Part shown: piece by piece, positions 15,532 through 22,310 of the stretch | Layout: each line of letters opens with the position of its first letter | How positions within the stretch are numbered: position 1 is the first letter of the stretch | Assembly (NCBI GenBank): GCA_033851845.1 | Contig: JAWWOH010000073.1 | Span: forward strand, 1-36,011 | Length of the DNA: 36,011 bases | Direction: 5' to 3' | Source: RYN-124 sp033851845 | GTDB lineage: Bacteria > Actinomycetota > Actinomycetes > Mycobacteriales > SCTD01 | Program-made: the position numbers and the translations under genes | Notes under the pieces: model-generated | Told to the model about the DNA's origin: nothing | Databases searched by the model: none | Seen by the model: only the letters and a program-made list of their open reading frames with translations

Positions 15532-16436
15532 CAGGCGGCACCGGCGAGGGCACCACGGCACCCGTGGACGCCCAGGATCTTCCGTCGCAGCCCGACGGCG
15601 ACGTCGTCACCGGGCCTGAGGCAGAGGTGCCCACCGAGGCCGACATCGCCAGCATCCCGACCCGCTCGGAGCGCAGCGCGGCCGACCGCGCGAAGGCACG
15701 AGAGATGTTCGTCCGGCTCGCGACGCTCGACGAGAACGACTCCGAGCGGGCCCGGCTCCGCGACGAGCTGGTCGAGGCGCACCTGCCGCTCGTCGAGTAC
15801 CTCGCGCGTCGGTTCCGCAACCGCGGCGAGCCGCTGGACGACCTCATCCAGGTCGCGACCATCGGCCTGATCAAGTCGGTCGACCGGTTCGACCTCGAGC
15901 GGGGCGTGGAGTTCTCGACGTACGCCACCCCCACGATCGTCGGTGAGATCAAGCGGCACTTCCGTGACAAGGGCTGGGCGATCCGGGTGCCGCGCCGGCT
16001 GCAGGAGCTCAAGCTCAGCCTGACCAAGGCGACCAGTGAGCTGTCGCAGAAGAACGGGCGCTCGCCGACCGTCGCGGAGCTCGCCGCGCACCTGCAGATG
16101 ACCGAGGAGGAGATCCTCGAGGGACTGGAGTCGGCCAACGCCTACTCCGCGGTCTCGCTCGACGCGCCCGACGGTGGCGACGACGACTCCCCCGCCGTGG
16201 CGGACACCCTCGGGATCATGGACGACTCGCTCGAGGGCGTGGAGTACCGCGAGTCGCTCAAGCCACTGCTGGAGAGGCTGCCGCCGCGGGAGAAGCGCAT
16301 CCTGCTGCTTCGCTTCTTCGGCAACATGACGCAGTCGCAGATCGCCGCCGAGCTCGGCATCAGCCAGATGCACGTGTCGCGGTTGCTCGCGCGCACGCTG
16401 GCCCAGCTCCGCGAGGGCCTGCTCGTCGAGGAGTAG
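15528..16436 (+). CDS. RNA polymerase sigma factor, SigB/SigF/SigG subfamily
   Basis: A 302-residue group 3 sigma factor. After an acidic, poorly conserved N-terminal part, region 2 contains LVEYLARRFRNRGEPLDDLIQVATIGLIKSVDRFD (read in parts) and STYATPTIVGEIKRHFRDK. Region 3 has VPRRLQELK, and region 4 has LPPREKRILLLRFF with the helix-turn-helix SQIAAELGISQMHVSRLLAR. Such factors direct general-stress or developmental genes. GTG 15528 overlaps the anti-sigma stop (GTGA) with little ribosome site, implying coupling that keeps the two proteins in balance. An in-frame GTG at 15564 is an alternative start. Confidence 0.93.
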   Translation: MTGGTGEGTTAPVDAQDLPSQPDGDVVTGPEAEVPTEADIASIPTRSERSAADRAKAREMFVRLATLDENDSERARLRDELVEAHLPLVEYLARRFRNRGEPLDDLIQVATIGLIKSVDRFDLERGVEFSTYATPTIVGEIKRHFRDKGWAIRVPRRLQELKLSLTKATSELSQKNGRSPTVAELAAHLQMTEEEILEGLESANAYSAVSLDAPDGGDDDSPAVADTLGIMDDSLEGVEYRESLKPLLERLPPREKRILLLRFFGNMTQSQIAAELGISQMHVSRLLARTLAQLREGLLVEE

Positions 16437-16793
16437 TCAACTCTCCGTCCGGATCACGTGCAGGAAGGTCGCGACGGCGCAAAGCAGAACCGGTACGCCG
16501 ACAGCCCAGTGACCGCCCTGCAGGAAGCCGATCCCGACCGGCACAGCCAGGAGCTGGAGCACGACGGCAGGCGACCGCGCCCACCCCTGACGCCGGTCGA
16601 CGGCCCGGGCGAGCAGGAGCAGCACCGCACCTCCGGCGAGCGCGAAGCCGGCAACGCCGTACGACAGGCCGCGGTTGTCCGGTGAGCCGCCCACCGTCGC
16701 CACAACCAGCACGATCCCGACGACCAGCAGCGCAACCCCCTCTGCGGCGAGCAGCAGGGCGCCGCGTCGCGCGGTGGTGATCGCGGGCTCCAC
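16437..16793 (-). CDS. Conserved four-helix membrane protein (Rv3217c-like position)
   Basis: A 118-residue integral membrane protein with four hydrophobic segments: LLLAAEGVALLVVGIVLVVA, the GVAGFALAGGAVLLLLARAV region, VVLQLLAVPVGIGFLQ, and AVGVPVLLCAVATFLHVI. Short charged loops separate them (DRRQGW). No enzyme motif is visible and the function is unknown. The GTG start follows a TAGCCT box by seven bases. The gene is divergent from the diacylglycerol-kinase-like gene with only 34 bases between the two start codons. From memory, this arrangement parallels Rv3217c/Rv3218 of M. tuberculosis. It is convergent with the sigma gene, and the two stops abut. Confidence 0.75.
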   Translation of the reverse strand: MEPAITTARRGALLLAAEGVALLVVGIVLVVATVGGSPDNRGLSYGVAGFALAGGAVLLLLARAVDRRQGWARSPAVVLQLLAVPVGIGFLQGGHWAVGVPVLLCAVATFLHVIRTES

Positions 16794-16800
16794 GGCGACG

Positions 16801-16806
16801 AGGCTA
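16801..16806 (-). promoter_or_regulatory. -10 box (TAGCCT), leaderless membrane-protein gene
   Basis: On the minus strand TAGCCT ends seven bases before GTG 16793. It lies back-to-back with the TACGCT box of the opposite gene, eight bases away. Confidence 0.5.
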
Positions 16807-16814
16807 TGCGCGGA

Positions 16815-16820
16815 TACGCT
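16815..16820 (+). promoter_or_regulatory. -10 box (TACGCT), leaderless lipid-kinase-like gene
   Basis: TACGCT ends seven bases before ATG 16828, which favours that start over the ATG at 16822. Confidence 0.5.
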
Positions 16821-16827
16821 GATGGCC

Positions 16828-17748
16828 ATGCGCGCGCTGCTGGTCGTCAACCCGAAGGCCACCGCGACAACGGCCCGAGCACGCGACGTGCTGGCCCACG
16901 CGCTGGCCAGCGAGACCAAGCTCGACGTCGTCCACACCAACGCCCGCGGGCATGCCAGGGAGCTCGCCCGCCAGGCCGCCGTCGACGGGCTCGACCTGGT
17001 GGTCGCACTCGGTGGCGACGGCACCGTCAACGAGGTCGTCAACGGCCTGCTCACCGACGGGCCTGGCCCCGACGTACCCGCCCTTGCCGTCGTTCCCGGC
17101 GGCAGCACAAACGTCTTCGCCCGCGCGCTCGGGCTGCCGGAGTCGCCCGTCGAGGCGACCGGGGACCTGCTGGAGGCGCTGCGCGTCGACCGCCGCCGAA
17201 CCCTCGGCCTCGGTCGGGCCGACGATCGCTGGTTCACCTTCTGCGCCGGGCTCGGGCTGGATGCCGCGGTCGTCCGACGCACCGACCAGCGGCGCGCCAA
17301 GGGGCGCAGGGCGACGCCGACGCTGTTCGTCACCGAGGCGCTGCGGGAGTTCTTCACGACCGCCGAGCGAAGGCACCCGCCGCTGACGCTCACCCGCGAC
17401 GGTGCCGCCCCGGAGCAGCTCGGCCTGGCACTGGTCTGCAACACCGCCCCCTGGACCTATCTCGCGGGCCGGGCGGTCCTGCCCTGCCCGGATGCGTCGT
17501 TCGAGACGGGGCTCGACGTCTTCGGCATCCGCAAGCTCCGGACCGCGACGACGCTTCGGCACCTGCGCCAGATCCTGTCCGCGCAGCCCAAGCTGCTGGG
17601 CAAGCACCTGCTGTCGCTGCACGACATCGACGAGTTCACCGTCTCGGCCGAGGAACCGCTGCCGTTCCAGCTCGACGGCGACGACCTCGGTGAGCGCACG
17701 TCGGTCACCTTCCGCGCCGTTCCGCGCGCGCTGGACGTCATCGTCTGA
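16828..17748 (+). CDS. Diacylglycerol kinase catalytic-domain lipid kinase (DagK/YegS/LCB5-like)
   Basis: A 306-residue lipid kinase. MRALLVVNPKATATTARARD is the first strand and helix. The ATP site LVVALGGDGTVNEVVNGLL and the VVPGGSTNVFARALG motif are the family hallmarks (GGDGT and the PGGSTN loop). The C-terminal half is a beta sandwich with FCAGLGLDAAVVRR and LVCNTAPWTYLAGRA. It should phosphorylate diacylglycerol or a related lipid at the membrane. Start 16828 is set by a TACGCT -10 box. The position before whiB1 matches Rv3218 of M. tuberculosis as I recall it. A long stem-loop follows the stop. Confidence 0.9.
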   Translation: MRALLVVNPKATATTARARDVLAHALASETKLDVVHTNARGHARELARQAAVDGLDLVVALGGDGTVNEVVNGLLTDGPGPDVPALAVVPGGSTNVFARALGLPESPVEATGDLLEALRVDRRRTLGLGRADDRWFTFCAGLGLDAAVVRRTDQRRAKGRRATPTLFVTEALREFFTTAERRHPPLTLTRDGAAPEQLGLALVCNTAPWTYLAGRAVLPCPDASFETGLDVFGIRKLRTATTLRHLRQILSAQPKLLGKHLLSLHDIDEFTVSAEEPLPFQLDGDDLGERTSVTFRAVPRALDVIV

Positions 17749-17793
17749 CCCGAGAACTGGGCCGCGGGCGGGAGTAAACCGCCGCATCTCGGG
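17749..17793 (+). terminator. Two-tier stem-loop directly after the lipid kinase stop
   Basis: CCCGAGA (17749-17755) pairs with TCTCGGG (17787-17793), enclosing GCGGGCGG (17764-17771) against CCGCCGC (17779-17785) with a GAGTAAA loop. There is no U-tract, as is common for actinobacterial terminators. It begins at the base after the TGA, so termination is the simplest reading; a structured RNA is possible. Confidence 0.55.
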
Positions 17794-17800
17794 CACGGCG

Positions 17801-17814
17801 GGGGATGGCTCCCC
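17801..17814 (+). repeat. Short hairpin in the whiB1 upstream region
   Basis: GGGGA-TGGC-TCCCC. A further CCGAA/TTCGG hairpin follows within about 50 bases. The region from 17794 to 17930 is open of genes and could be a long structured leader or just spacer; I cannot match a known RNA. Confidence 0.3.
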
Positions 17815-17933
17815 GACGCGTGACGAAGACGACATACGGCAGGAACCGAATGACGTTCGGAAACCCTTGCCAGGTCGGCGGGTGGGGTGCTTGGGTTGCG
17901 AAGCGCCTCAAGCCGCGGGGTGCTCAGCCGTTC

Positions 17934-17961
17934 TTGGACCCTGACCCGAGTGCGGTAGATC
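17934..17961 (+). promoter_or_regulatory. Possible whiB1 promoter (TTGGAC / TAGATC)
   Basis: TTGGAC at 17934-17939 and TAGATC at 17956-17961 are 16 bases apart. Transcription would start inside the CRP-type palindrome that follows, about 36 bases before the ATG. The -10 match is imperfect. Confidence 0.35.
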
Positions 17962-17976
17962 GTGAAAAGCTTCACA
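17961..17976 (+). promoter_or_regulatory. CRP/FNR-type palindrome upstream of whiB1
   Basis: The core GTGA-N6-TCAC is exact (17962-17975), with AAAGCT as the spacer. This is the consensus of cAMP-CRP sites. whiB1 of M. tuberculosis is a known target of its CRP protein Rv3676. The site is centred about 35 bases before the ATG, overlapping the possible promoter, so repression is as likely as activation. Confidence 0.55.
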
Positions 17977-18003
17977 AGCGTGCAGACGAAGGAGTTGGAC
18001 CGC

Positions 18004-18258
18004 ATGGATTGGCGCCACCTCGCCCTCTGCCGTGACGAGGACCCCGAGCTCTTCTTCCCGATCGGGACCACCGGGCCGGCTGCGACGCAGGTGGACGAGG
18101 CCAAGCAGGTCTGCCGTCGCTGCGCTGTCGTCGACGACTGCCTGTCGTGGTCGCTCGAGACCGGCCAGGACGCCGGCGTGTGGGGCGGCACCAGCGAGGA
18201 CGAGCGCCGGGCGCTCAAGCGGCACGGCATCCGGCTGCAGGCATCGACCTCCGCCTGA
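18004..18258 (+). CDS. whiB1: WhiB1-type iron-sulfur transcription factor
   Basis: An 84-residue Wbl protein. The four cluster cysteines are Cys9, Cys37, Cys40 and Cys46, in the C-x27-C-x2-C-x5-C layout. The GVWGG turn (58-62) and the basic helix SEDERRALKRHG follow. MDWRHLALCRDEDPELFFP at the start and the total length are those of WhiB1, an essential [4Fe-4S], NO-sensitive factor in mycobacteria that binds the main sigma factor. ATG 18004 is set by AAGGAG at 17990-17995. Neighbours (lipid kinase before, pdtaS after) also fit whiB1. A CRP-type site lies just upstream. Confidence 0.95.
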   Translation: MDWRHLALCRDEDPELFFPIGTTGPAATQVDEAKQVCRRCAVVDDCLSWSLETGQDAGVWGGTSEDERRALKRHGIRLQASTSA

Positions 18259-18265
18259 CGCCCTG

Positions 18266-18460
18266 ATGGGCGAGCAGTACGTCCGCCCCCCGGTGGTGGC
18301 CCGGGAGGCGACGCCTCGGTGGCTGGTCGTCTGGCGCTTCCGCGCGACCGCACTTGCGCTGCTGGTGCTCGTGGCCATCGTGGGCTTCATCGCTTTCCAG
18401 CACCTGTTCGGCGCGGCGTCGCAGGACCCCGGTCTGTCGTCGGCTCCCTCGTTCAGGTAG
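18266..18460 (+). CDS. Small single-pass membrane protein downstream of whiB1
   Basis: A 64-residue protein. A basic, proline-containing N-terminus (VRPPVVAREATPRWLVVWRF) leads into one hydrophobic helix (ALALLVLVAIVGFIAFQHLF) and a short polar tail. No family is recognised. It starts eight bases after the whiB1 stop, so it is likely translated from the same mRNA. Its end overlaps the pdtaS end by eight bases on the opposite strand. The clear charge and hydrophobicity pattern supports a real membrane peptide. Confidence 0.55.
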   Translation: MGEQYVRPPVVAREATPRWLVVWRFRATALALLVLVAIVGFIAFQHLFGAASQDPGLSSAPSFR

Positions 18461-19913
18461 GCAGCGGTACGACGAGGCGCGCAGCTGTCCCTCCGCTGGG
18501 CACCGGCGCGAGCTCGATCGTGCCACGCAGCTCGCCCTCGACGAGGGTCCGGACGATCTTCAGCCCGAGCCGGGTCGACTCGGCCAGCTCGAACCCCGCC
18601 GGTAGGCCCTGACCGTCGTCGCGCACGACGATCGCGAGCGCCTCCACGGTCCGCTCGACGTCGACCTCGATCCGGCTGGCGACGGCGTGCTCGACGGCGT
18701 TCTGGACGAGCTCGGTGAGCACCATCGCGAGCGGTGTCGCGACATCCGCGGGAAGCACACCGAACTCACCCCGTCGTACGACGGAGACGACCGACTCCGG
18801 GGCTGCCACCTCTGCGCACATCGCCAGCACCCGGTCCGCGATCCCGTCGAAGCGGACGGACTCGTCCAGGGCCAGGGACAGCGTCTCGTGGACCATCGCG
18901 ATGGACGCCACCCGTCGCACGGACTCCTCGAGGGCCGCCCGTGCCTGCGGCTCCTGCAACCGGCGGGCCTGCAGGCGAAGCAGCGCGGCGACGGTCTGCA
19001 GGTTGTTCTTCACCCGGTGGTGGATCTCGCGGATCGTGGCGTCCTTGCCGAGGATCTGCCGGTCCCGACGACGGAGCTCGGTCACGTCGCGCATGAGGAC
19101 GAGCGCGCCGCGCGGCTCACCACCGGGGACGAGCGGCAGCGCGCGCAGGAGCACGGTCGCGCCCTGTGCCTCGACCTCGGAGTCGCGCGGCTCCCGGAAC
19201 CGCAGCACGGCCGCAAGTGCCGCCGAGCCGCGCGGTTCGTCGAGCCCCGGACCGCCGGCGAGCTGCGCGATCGTGCGGCCGAGGTGGACGCCGATCAGGT
19301 CGGCGCTGACGCCGAGCCGGCGATAGGCGGAGAGCGCGTTGGGACTCGCGTACACGACATGCCCGGTCCGGTCCAGGCGCAGGTAGCCGTCGCCGACGCG
19401 CGGCGAGTGCTCGGGCTCGCGGTCAAGCCCGGCGAAGGGGAACGTGCCCTCCGACACCATCTGCAGCAGCTCCCCCGCGGACGTCAGGTAGGACAGCTCG
19501 AGCTGGCTGGGCATCCGGGCCGCGGTCAGGTTCGTGTCGCGGGACAGCACCGCGATGAGCCGGTCGCCGCGCCGGACCGGGACGGCCTCCTGGCGCACCG
19601 GCGTACGGGCCCGCCACTCGGGCTCTCCGTCGCGGACGATGCGACCCTCACGCCAGGCCCGCTCGACCCGGTAGGTCAGCTTCTCGTCGAGCTGGGAGCC
19701 GACGACGTCGAGCGGGTACGCCGTGGGCCCGGTCGTCGGCCGCATGTGCGCGACCGCCAGCCATGCCCCGTCGTGGGTGTGGACCCACAGGACGAGATCG
19801 GCGAAGGACAGGTCCGCGACGAGCTGCCACTCCGCGACCAGCCGGTGCAGCCAGTCGACGTCGTCCTCGTCGAGGTCGGTGCGGGCACGCACCAGGTCGG
19901 CGAGGGTCGACAC
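18453..19913 (-). CDS. pdtaS: PdtaS-type sensor histidine kinase (GAF-PAS-HisKA_2)
   Basis: A 486-residue soluble kinase. A GAF-like domain covers about 20-150, a PAS-like domain about 165-280 (YLRLDRTGHVVYASPNALSA), and the HisKA_2/HWE phosphoacceptor box EIHHRVKNNLQTVAALL carries His299. The ATPase domain has the N box ELVQNAVEHA, G1 DDGQGLP and a RLGLKIV segment. No transmembrane helix is present, matching cytosolic PdtaS (Rv3220c), whose partner PdtaR is an ANTAR RNA-binding antiterminator not encoded here. It is convergent with whiB1, as in M. tuberculosis. The GTG start follows a TAGTCT -10 box by six bases. Confidence 0.9.
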   Translation of the reverse strand: MSTLADLVRARTDLDEDDVDWLHRLVAEWQLVADLSFADLVLWVHTHDGAWLAVAHMRPTTGPTAYPLDVVGSQLDEKLTYRVERAWREGRIVRDGEPEWRARTPVRQEAVPVRRGDRLIAVLSRDTNLTAARMPSQLELSYLTSAGELLQMVSEGTFPFAGLDREPEHSPRVGDGYLRLDRTGHVVYASPNALSAYRRLGVSADLIGVHLGRTIAQLAGGPGLDEPRGSAALAAVLRFREPRDSEVEAQGATVLLRALPLVPGGEPRGALVLMRDVTELRRRDRQILGKDATIREIHHRVKNNLQTVAALLRLQARRLQEPQARAALEESVRRVASIAMVHETLSLALDESVRFDGIADRVLAMCAEVAAPESVVSVVRRGEFGVLPADVATPLAMVLTELVQNAVEHAVASRIEVDVERTVEALAIVVRDDGQGLPAGFELAESTRLGLKIVRTLVEGELRGTIELAPVPSGGTAARLVVPLPT

Positions 19914-19919
19914 CCCCGC

Positions 19920-19925
19920 AGACTA
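19920..19925 (-). promoter_or_regulatory. -10 box (TAGTCT), leaderless pdtaS
   Basis: On the minus strand TAGTCT is followed by six bases and the GTG at 19913. It lies only five bases from the stop of the next upstream gene, showing that pdtaS has its own promoter. Confidence 0.5.
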
Positions 19926-19929
19926 GGTC

Positions 19930-20343
19930 TCAGGCGGCGGAGACGAGCTCGAGCCGGCCGAGCAGCCAGTCCAGCCCGTCCGGGGCGGTGCGGGCGTCCT
20001 GCCAGCCGTACAGCACCGTGTCCAGGAGCTCCTCGCTGTCGACGACGGCCAGAACGCCGACGTCTGTGCAGGAGCCGTCGTACCCGTCCGCCTTGCACAG
20101 GTACAGCTCGCCGGTGTCCCGCAGCCAGGCCACTCGGTGGGCGTCCTGCTGACCCTGGTAGCGCCAGGTGGCGCCCAGGTCGACCTCGGCCGACGACCGG
20201 CGCCGTGCGTCGGCCTCGTGGAACGCCTGCTCGTCAGGCCAGGTCTCCAGCACAGCGCCTCCCGGGTCCGTTGCAGCCAGGTTTCCCCGCTTTCGGATCG
20301 GCAACCTGAACCGGAGCTGTCGGGTGTCTGTCGGCTTCGCCAC
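19930..20343 (-). CDS. Conserved hypothetical protein, unknown function
   Basis: A 137-residue, soluble, acidic protein that I do not recognise. It has a basic N-terminus (RQLRFRLPIRKRGN), then the segments WPDEQAFHEADARRR and VAWLRDTGELYLCKADGYDG, and a C-terminal helix (DWLLGRLELV). Two cysteines flank the DGYDGS turn. No catalytic motif is apparent. Its GTG start is only 23 bases from the divergent tag gene start, so both must share a compact promoter region. It lies upstream of pdtaS on the same strand but pdtaS has a separate -10 box. Confidence 0.6.
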   Translation of the reverse strand: MAKPTDTRQLRFRLPIRKRGNLAATDPGGAVLETWPDEQAFHEADARRRSSAEVDLGATWRYQGQQDAHRVAWLRDTGELYLCKADGYDGSCTDVGVLAVVDSEELLDTVLYGWQDARTAPDGLDWLLGRLELVSAA

Positions 20344-20366
20344 ATCGGCCCTGCGAGACTCCGCGC

Positions 20367-20927
20367 GTGCGGTGCTTCGGGGAGGGTGATCCGCTCTACG
20401 AGCGCTACCACGACGAGGAGTGGGGTCGCCCGCGCAAGGACGAGCAGCCGCTGTTCGAGAAGCTCTGCCTGGAGGGATTTCAGGCCGGGCTCTCCTGGAT
20501 CACGGTGCTCCGCAAGCGGGCCACCCTGCGGGAGGTGTACGCCGGCTTCGACCCGGATGCCGTTGCGGCCTTCGGCGGCGTGGACCACCTGCTCGCGGAC
20601 GCCCGGCTGATCCGGTCACGGGCCAAGCTCGAGGCGTGCGTCCGCAACGCGCGGGCCACCGTGGCGCTGCGCTCGGCGGAGGGGCTCGCCGGGCTGCTCT
20701 GGTCTGCGGCGGAGCTGCCGTCCCCGGCGTACGACGCCTGGTCCGACGTTCCCCCGTCGACGCCGGCCTCCGCGGCGATCGCGAAGCAGCTGAAGAACGC
20801 GGGCTTCACCTTCGTCGGTCCGACGACGGTCTACTCGCTGATGCAGGCATGCGGTCTCGTCAACGACCACCTGACGACGTGCGCGGTCCGGGACGAGGTA
20901 GAGCGGGAGCGCGTCCGCGCGTGGTGA
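20367..20927 (+). CDS. tag: DNA-3-methyladenine glycosylase I (Tag)
   Basis: A 186-residue base-excision repair enzyme that removes 3-methyladenine from DNA. The family N-terminus CFGEGDPLYERYHDEEWGRP contains the zinc cysteine and histidine. Next come FEKLCLEGFQAGLSWITVLRKR, the helix-hairpin-helix region KQLKNAGFTFVGPTTVYSLM and the second zinc pair in GLVNDHLTTC. All Tag landmarks are present and the length is usual. The start is GTG with a weak GAGACT box six bases before it. The stop overlaps the start of the exporter gene, so the two are coupled although functionally unrelated. Confidence 0.93.
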   Translation: MRCFGEGDPLYERYHDEEWGRPRKDEQPLFEKLCLEGFQAGLSWITVLRKRATLREVYAGFDPDAVAAFGGVDHLLADARLIRSRAKLEACVRNARATVALRSAEGLAGLLWSAAELPSPAYDAWSDVPPSTPASAAIAKQLKNAGFTFVGPTTVYSLMQACGLVNDHLTTCAVRDEVERERVRAW

Positions 20928-21640
20928 CCGGAGTGCTCATCGCGCTCGCCGTGCTGGTGGGCGCGATCGCGCAGTCGGTGAGCGGGATCGGCTTCGTCCT
21001 GGTGTGCGGGCCGCTGCTCGTCGCGGCGCTCGGCCCGGACGACGGCGTGCGGCTGGCAGTCGTGCTGTCGCTCGTCGTGAACGCCACCATGCTGGCCCGG
21101 ACCTGGCGGGACGCGGACACGCGGACGGCGCTCCTGCTGCTGGTGCCGGCAGCCGTCGCGACGCCGGTGCTTGCCCGCGTGCTGCGCTCGGCGCCGGACC
21201 GGCTCGCTGAGGGCCTGGCCGGCGCATCCGCGGTTCTCGGGGCAGCAGCCCTGGCGACCGGACTGCGGTGGCAGGCGGCCCGAGGACGCGCCGGCGCCGT
21301 GCTCGCCGGGGTGGTCAGCGCAGCGATGAACGTCGCGGCCGCGATAGGCGGCCCCGCGATCGCGCTCTACGCCGGCAACGCCGACTGGCCGGCGACAGCG
21401 ATGCGCTCCACGGCGCAGATCTACTTCGTCGGGCTCAACGTCGTCGCCCTCGCCAGCCTCGGTTTCCCGCATGTGACCGGCGGACTGCTGGCGGCGTGCG
21501 TGACCGCCCTGGTCGGCGGCTTGTTGCTCGGCGGTCTGGTCGCGCAACGCGTCGCCGAGCCCACCGCGCGGCGACTGACGCTGTCGTTGGCCGCACTTGG
21601 CGGCCTCGTCGTCCTGGTCCGCAGCGTGGTCAGCGGATGA
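20921..21640 (+). CDS. TauE/SafE family anion exporter
   Basis: A 239-residue membrane protein with about seven or eight hydrophobic segments. The first repeat contains AIAQSVSGIGFVLVCGPLL, with the GxGG-like kink of TauE/SafE, and LAVVLSLVVNATMLAR. The second repeat has VVSAAMNVAAAIGGPAIALYAGN, where GGP...Y is typical, followed by AQIYFVGLNVVALASLG. Family members move sulfite, sulfoacetate or other organosulfur anions; the substrate here is not inferable. Two adjacent GTG codons (20921 and 20924) are possible starts; GGGAG at 20905-20909 suits the first. The 3' end overlaps the mini membrane gene on the other strand. Confidence 0.85.
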   Translation: MVTGVLIALAVLVGAIAQSVSGIGFVLVCGPLLVAALGPDDGVRLAVVLSLVVNATMLARTWRDADTRTALLLLVPAAVATPVLARVLRSAPDRLAEGLAGASAVLGAAALATGLRWQAARGRAGAVLAGVVSAAMNVAAAIGGPAIALYAGNADWPATAMRSTAQIYFVGLNVVALASLGFPHVTGGLLAACVTALVGGLLLGGLVAQRVAEPTARRLTLSLAALGGLVVLVRSVVSG

Positions 21641-21731
21641 CGCCCAGCAGGAACAGCAGGGCGAGCGTCACGACCGCGGACAGGACGAGGCTCGGAAGGC
21701 AGCCGAGCCGGTTCGAGAAGAAGAAGAACAT
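21630..21731 (-). CDS. Mini membrane protein of 33 residues
   Basis: The peptide reads MFFFFSNRLGCLPSLVLSAV followed by a hydrophobic run ending LLGVIR. The pattern of aromatic start, SNRLGC and one transmembrane helix recurs in tiny actinobacterial membrane proteins as I remember them. The frame is open further upstream, so a longer form beginning at a GTG is possible. It overlaps the exporter end by 11 bases. Function is unknown. Confidence 0.5.
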   Translation of the reverse strand: MFFFFSNRLGCLPSLVLSAVVTLALLFLLGVIR

Positions 21732-21792
21732 GTACGCCGCATACCCGCCACGCAGCGGCACGACCGTGACATCGCTCTCGTCCGCCCTGAGG

Positions 21793-21798
21793 TAGACA
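21793..21798 (+). promoter_or_regulatory. -10-like box (TAGACA), acetyltransferase gene
   Basis: TAGACA ends seven bases before GTG 21806. The last base departs from TANNNT, so this is weaker than the other leaderless boxes. Confidence 0.35.
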
Positions 21799-21805
21799 CG
21801 ACTGC

Positions 21806-22291
21806 GTGGGCACGCCGCAGATCCGCGCCGTACGGCCGGAGGAGTACGACGCGGTCGGCGAGCTGACCGCGCGGGTCTACCTGGACGAGGGATACGGCTC
21901 GCCGGCGTACGAGCCGCGGTTGCGCGACGTCGCCGGCCGGGATGCAGCGGCGCACGTCCTCGTCGCAGCTCTCGACCGTCGGGTCGTCGGCGCGGTGACG
22001 CTCGCGCCGCACGGCAGCGAGTGGGCAGAGGCAGCGGAGCCCGGCGACGCGGTCATCCGGATGCTGGCCGTGCACCCGGACGTGCGTGGCGCCGGCACGG
22101 GCGAGGCGCTGGTGCGGGCCTGCCTCGACCTCGCCCGAGCACTCGGATGCGCACGCATCCGGCTGTCGACGGAGCCGACCATGACAGTGGCGCACCGGCT
22201 CTACGAGCGGATCGGCTTCGTGCGGACACCGACCGACGACTGGGAGCCGGTGCCGGGCGTGATCCTGCTGGGCTACCGCCTCAATCTGTAG
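21806..22291 (+). CDS. GNAT family N-acetyltransferase
   Basis: A 161-residue GNAT protein. It opens IRAVRPEEYDAVGELTARVY. The central strands include VVGAVTLAPHG, and the acetyl-CoA signature is MLAVHPDVRGAGTGEALVRA (R-x2-G-x-G/A form). The end RLYERIGFVRTPTDDW supplies the usual FYxxxGF-like turn. The substrate cannot be deduced; small-molecule or N-terminal acetylation are both possible. The start is a GTG with a -10-like TAGACA seven bases upstream. It is convergent with pilT, 19 bases away, with no hairpin between. Confidence 0.82.
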   Translation: MGTPQIRAVRPEEYDAVGELTARVYLDEGYGSPAYEPRLRDVAGRDAAAHVLVAALDRRVVGAVTLAPHGSEWAEAAEPGDAVIRMLAVHPDVRGAGTGEALVRACLDLARALGCARIRLSTEPTMTVAHRLYERIGFVRTPTDDWEPVPGVILLGYRLNL

Positions 22292-22310
22292 CTACGTCGG
22301 TCGAACTGGT

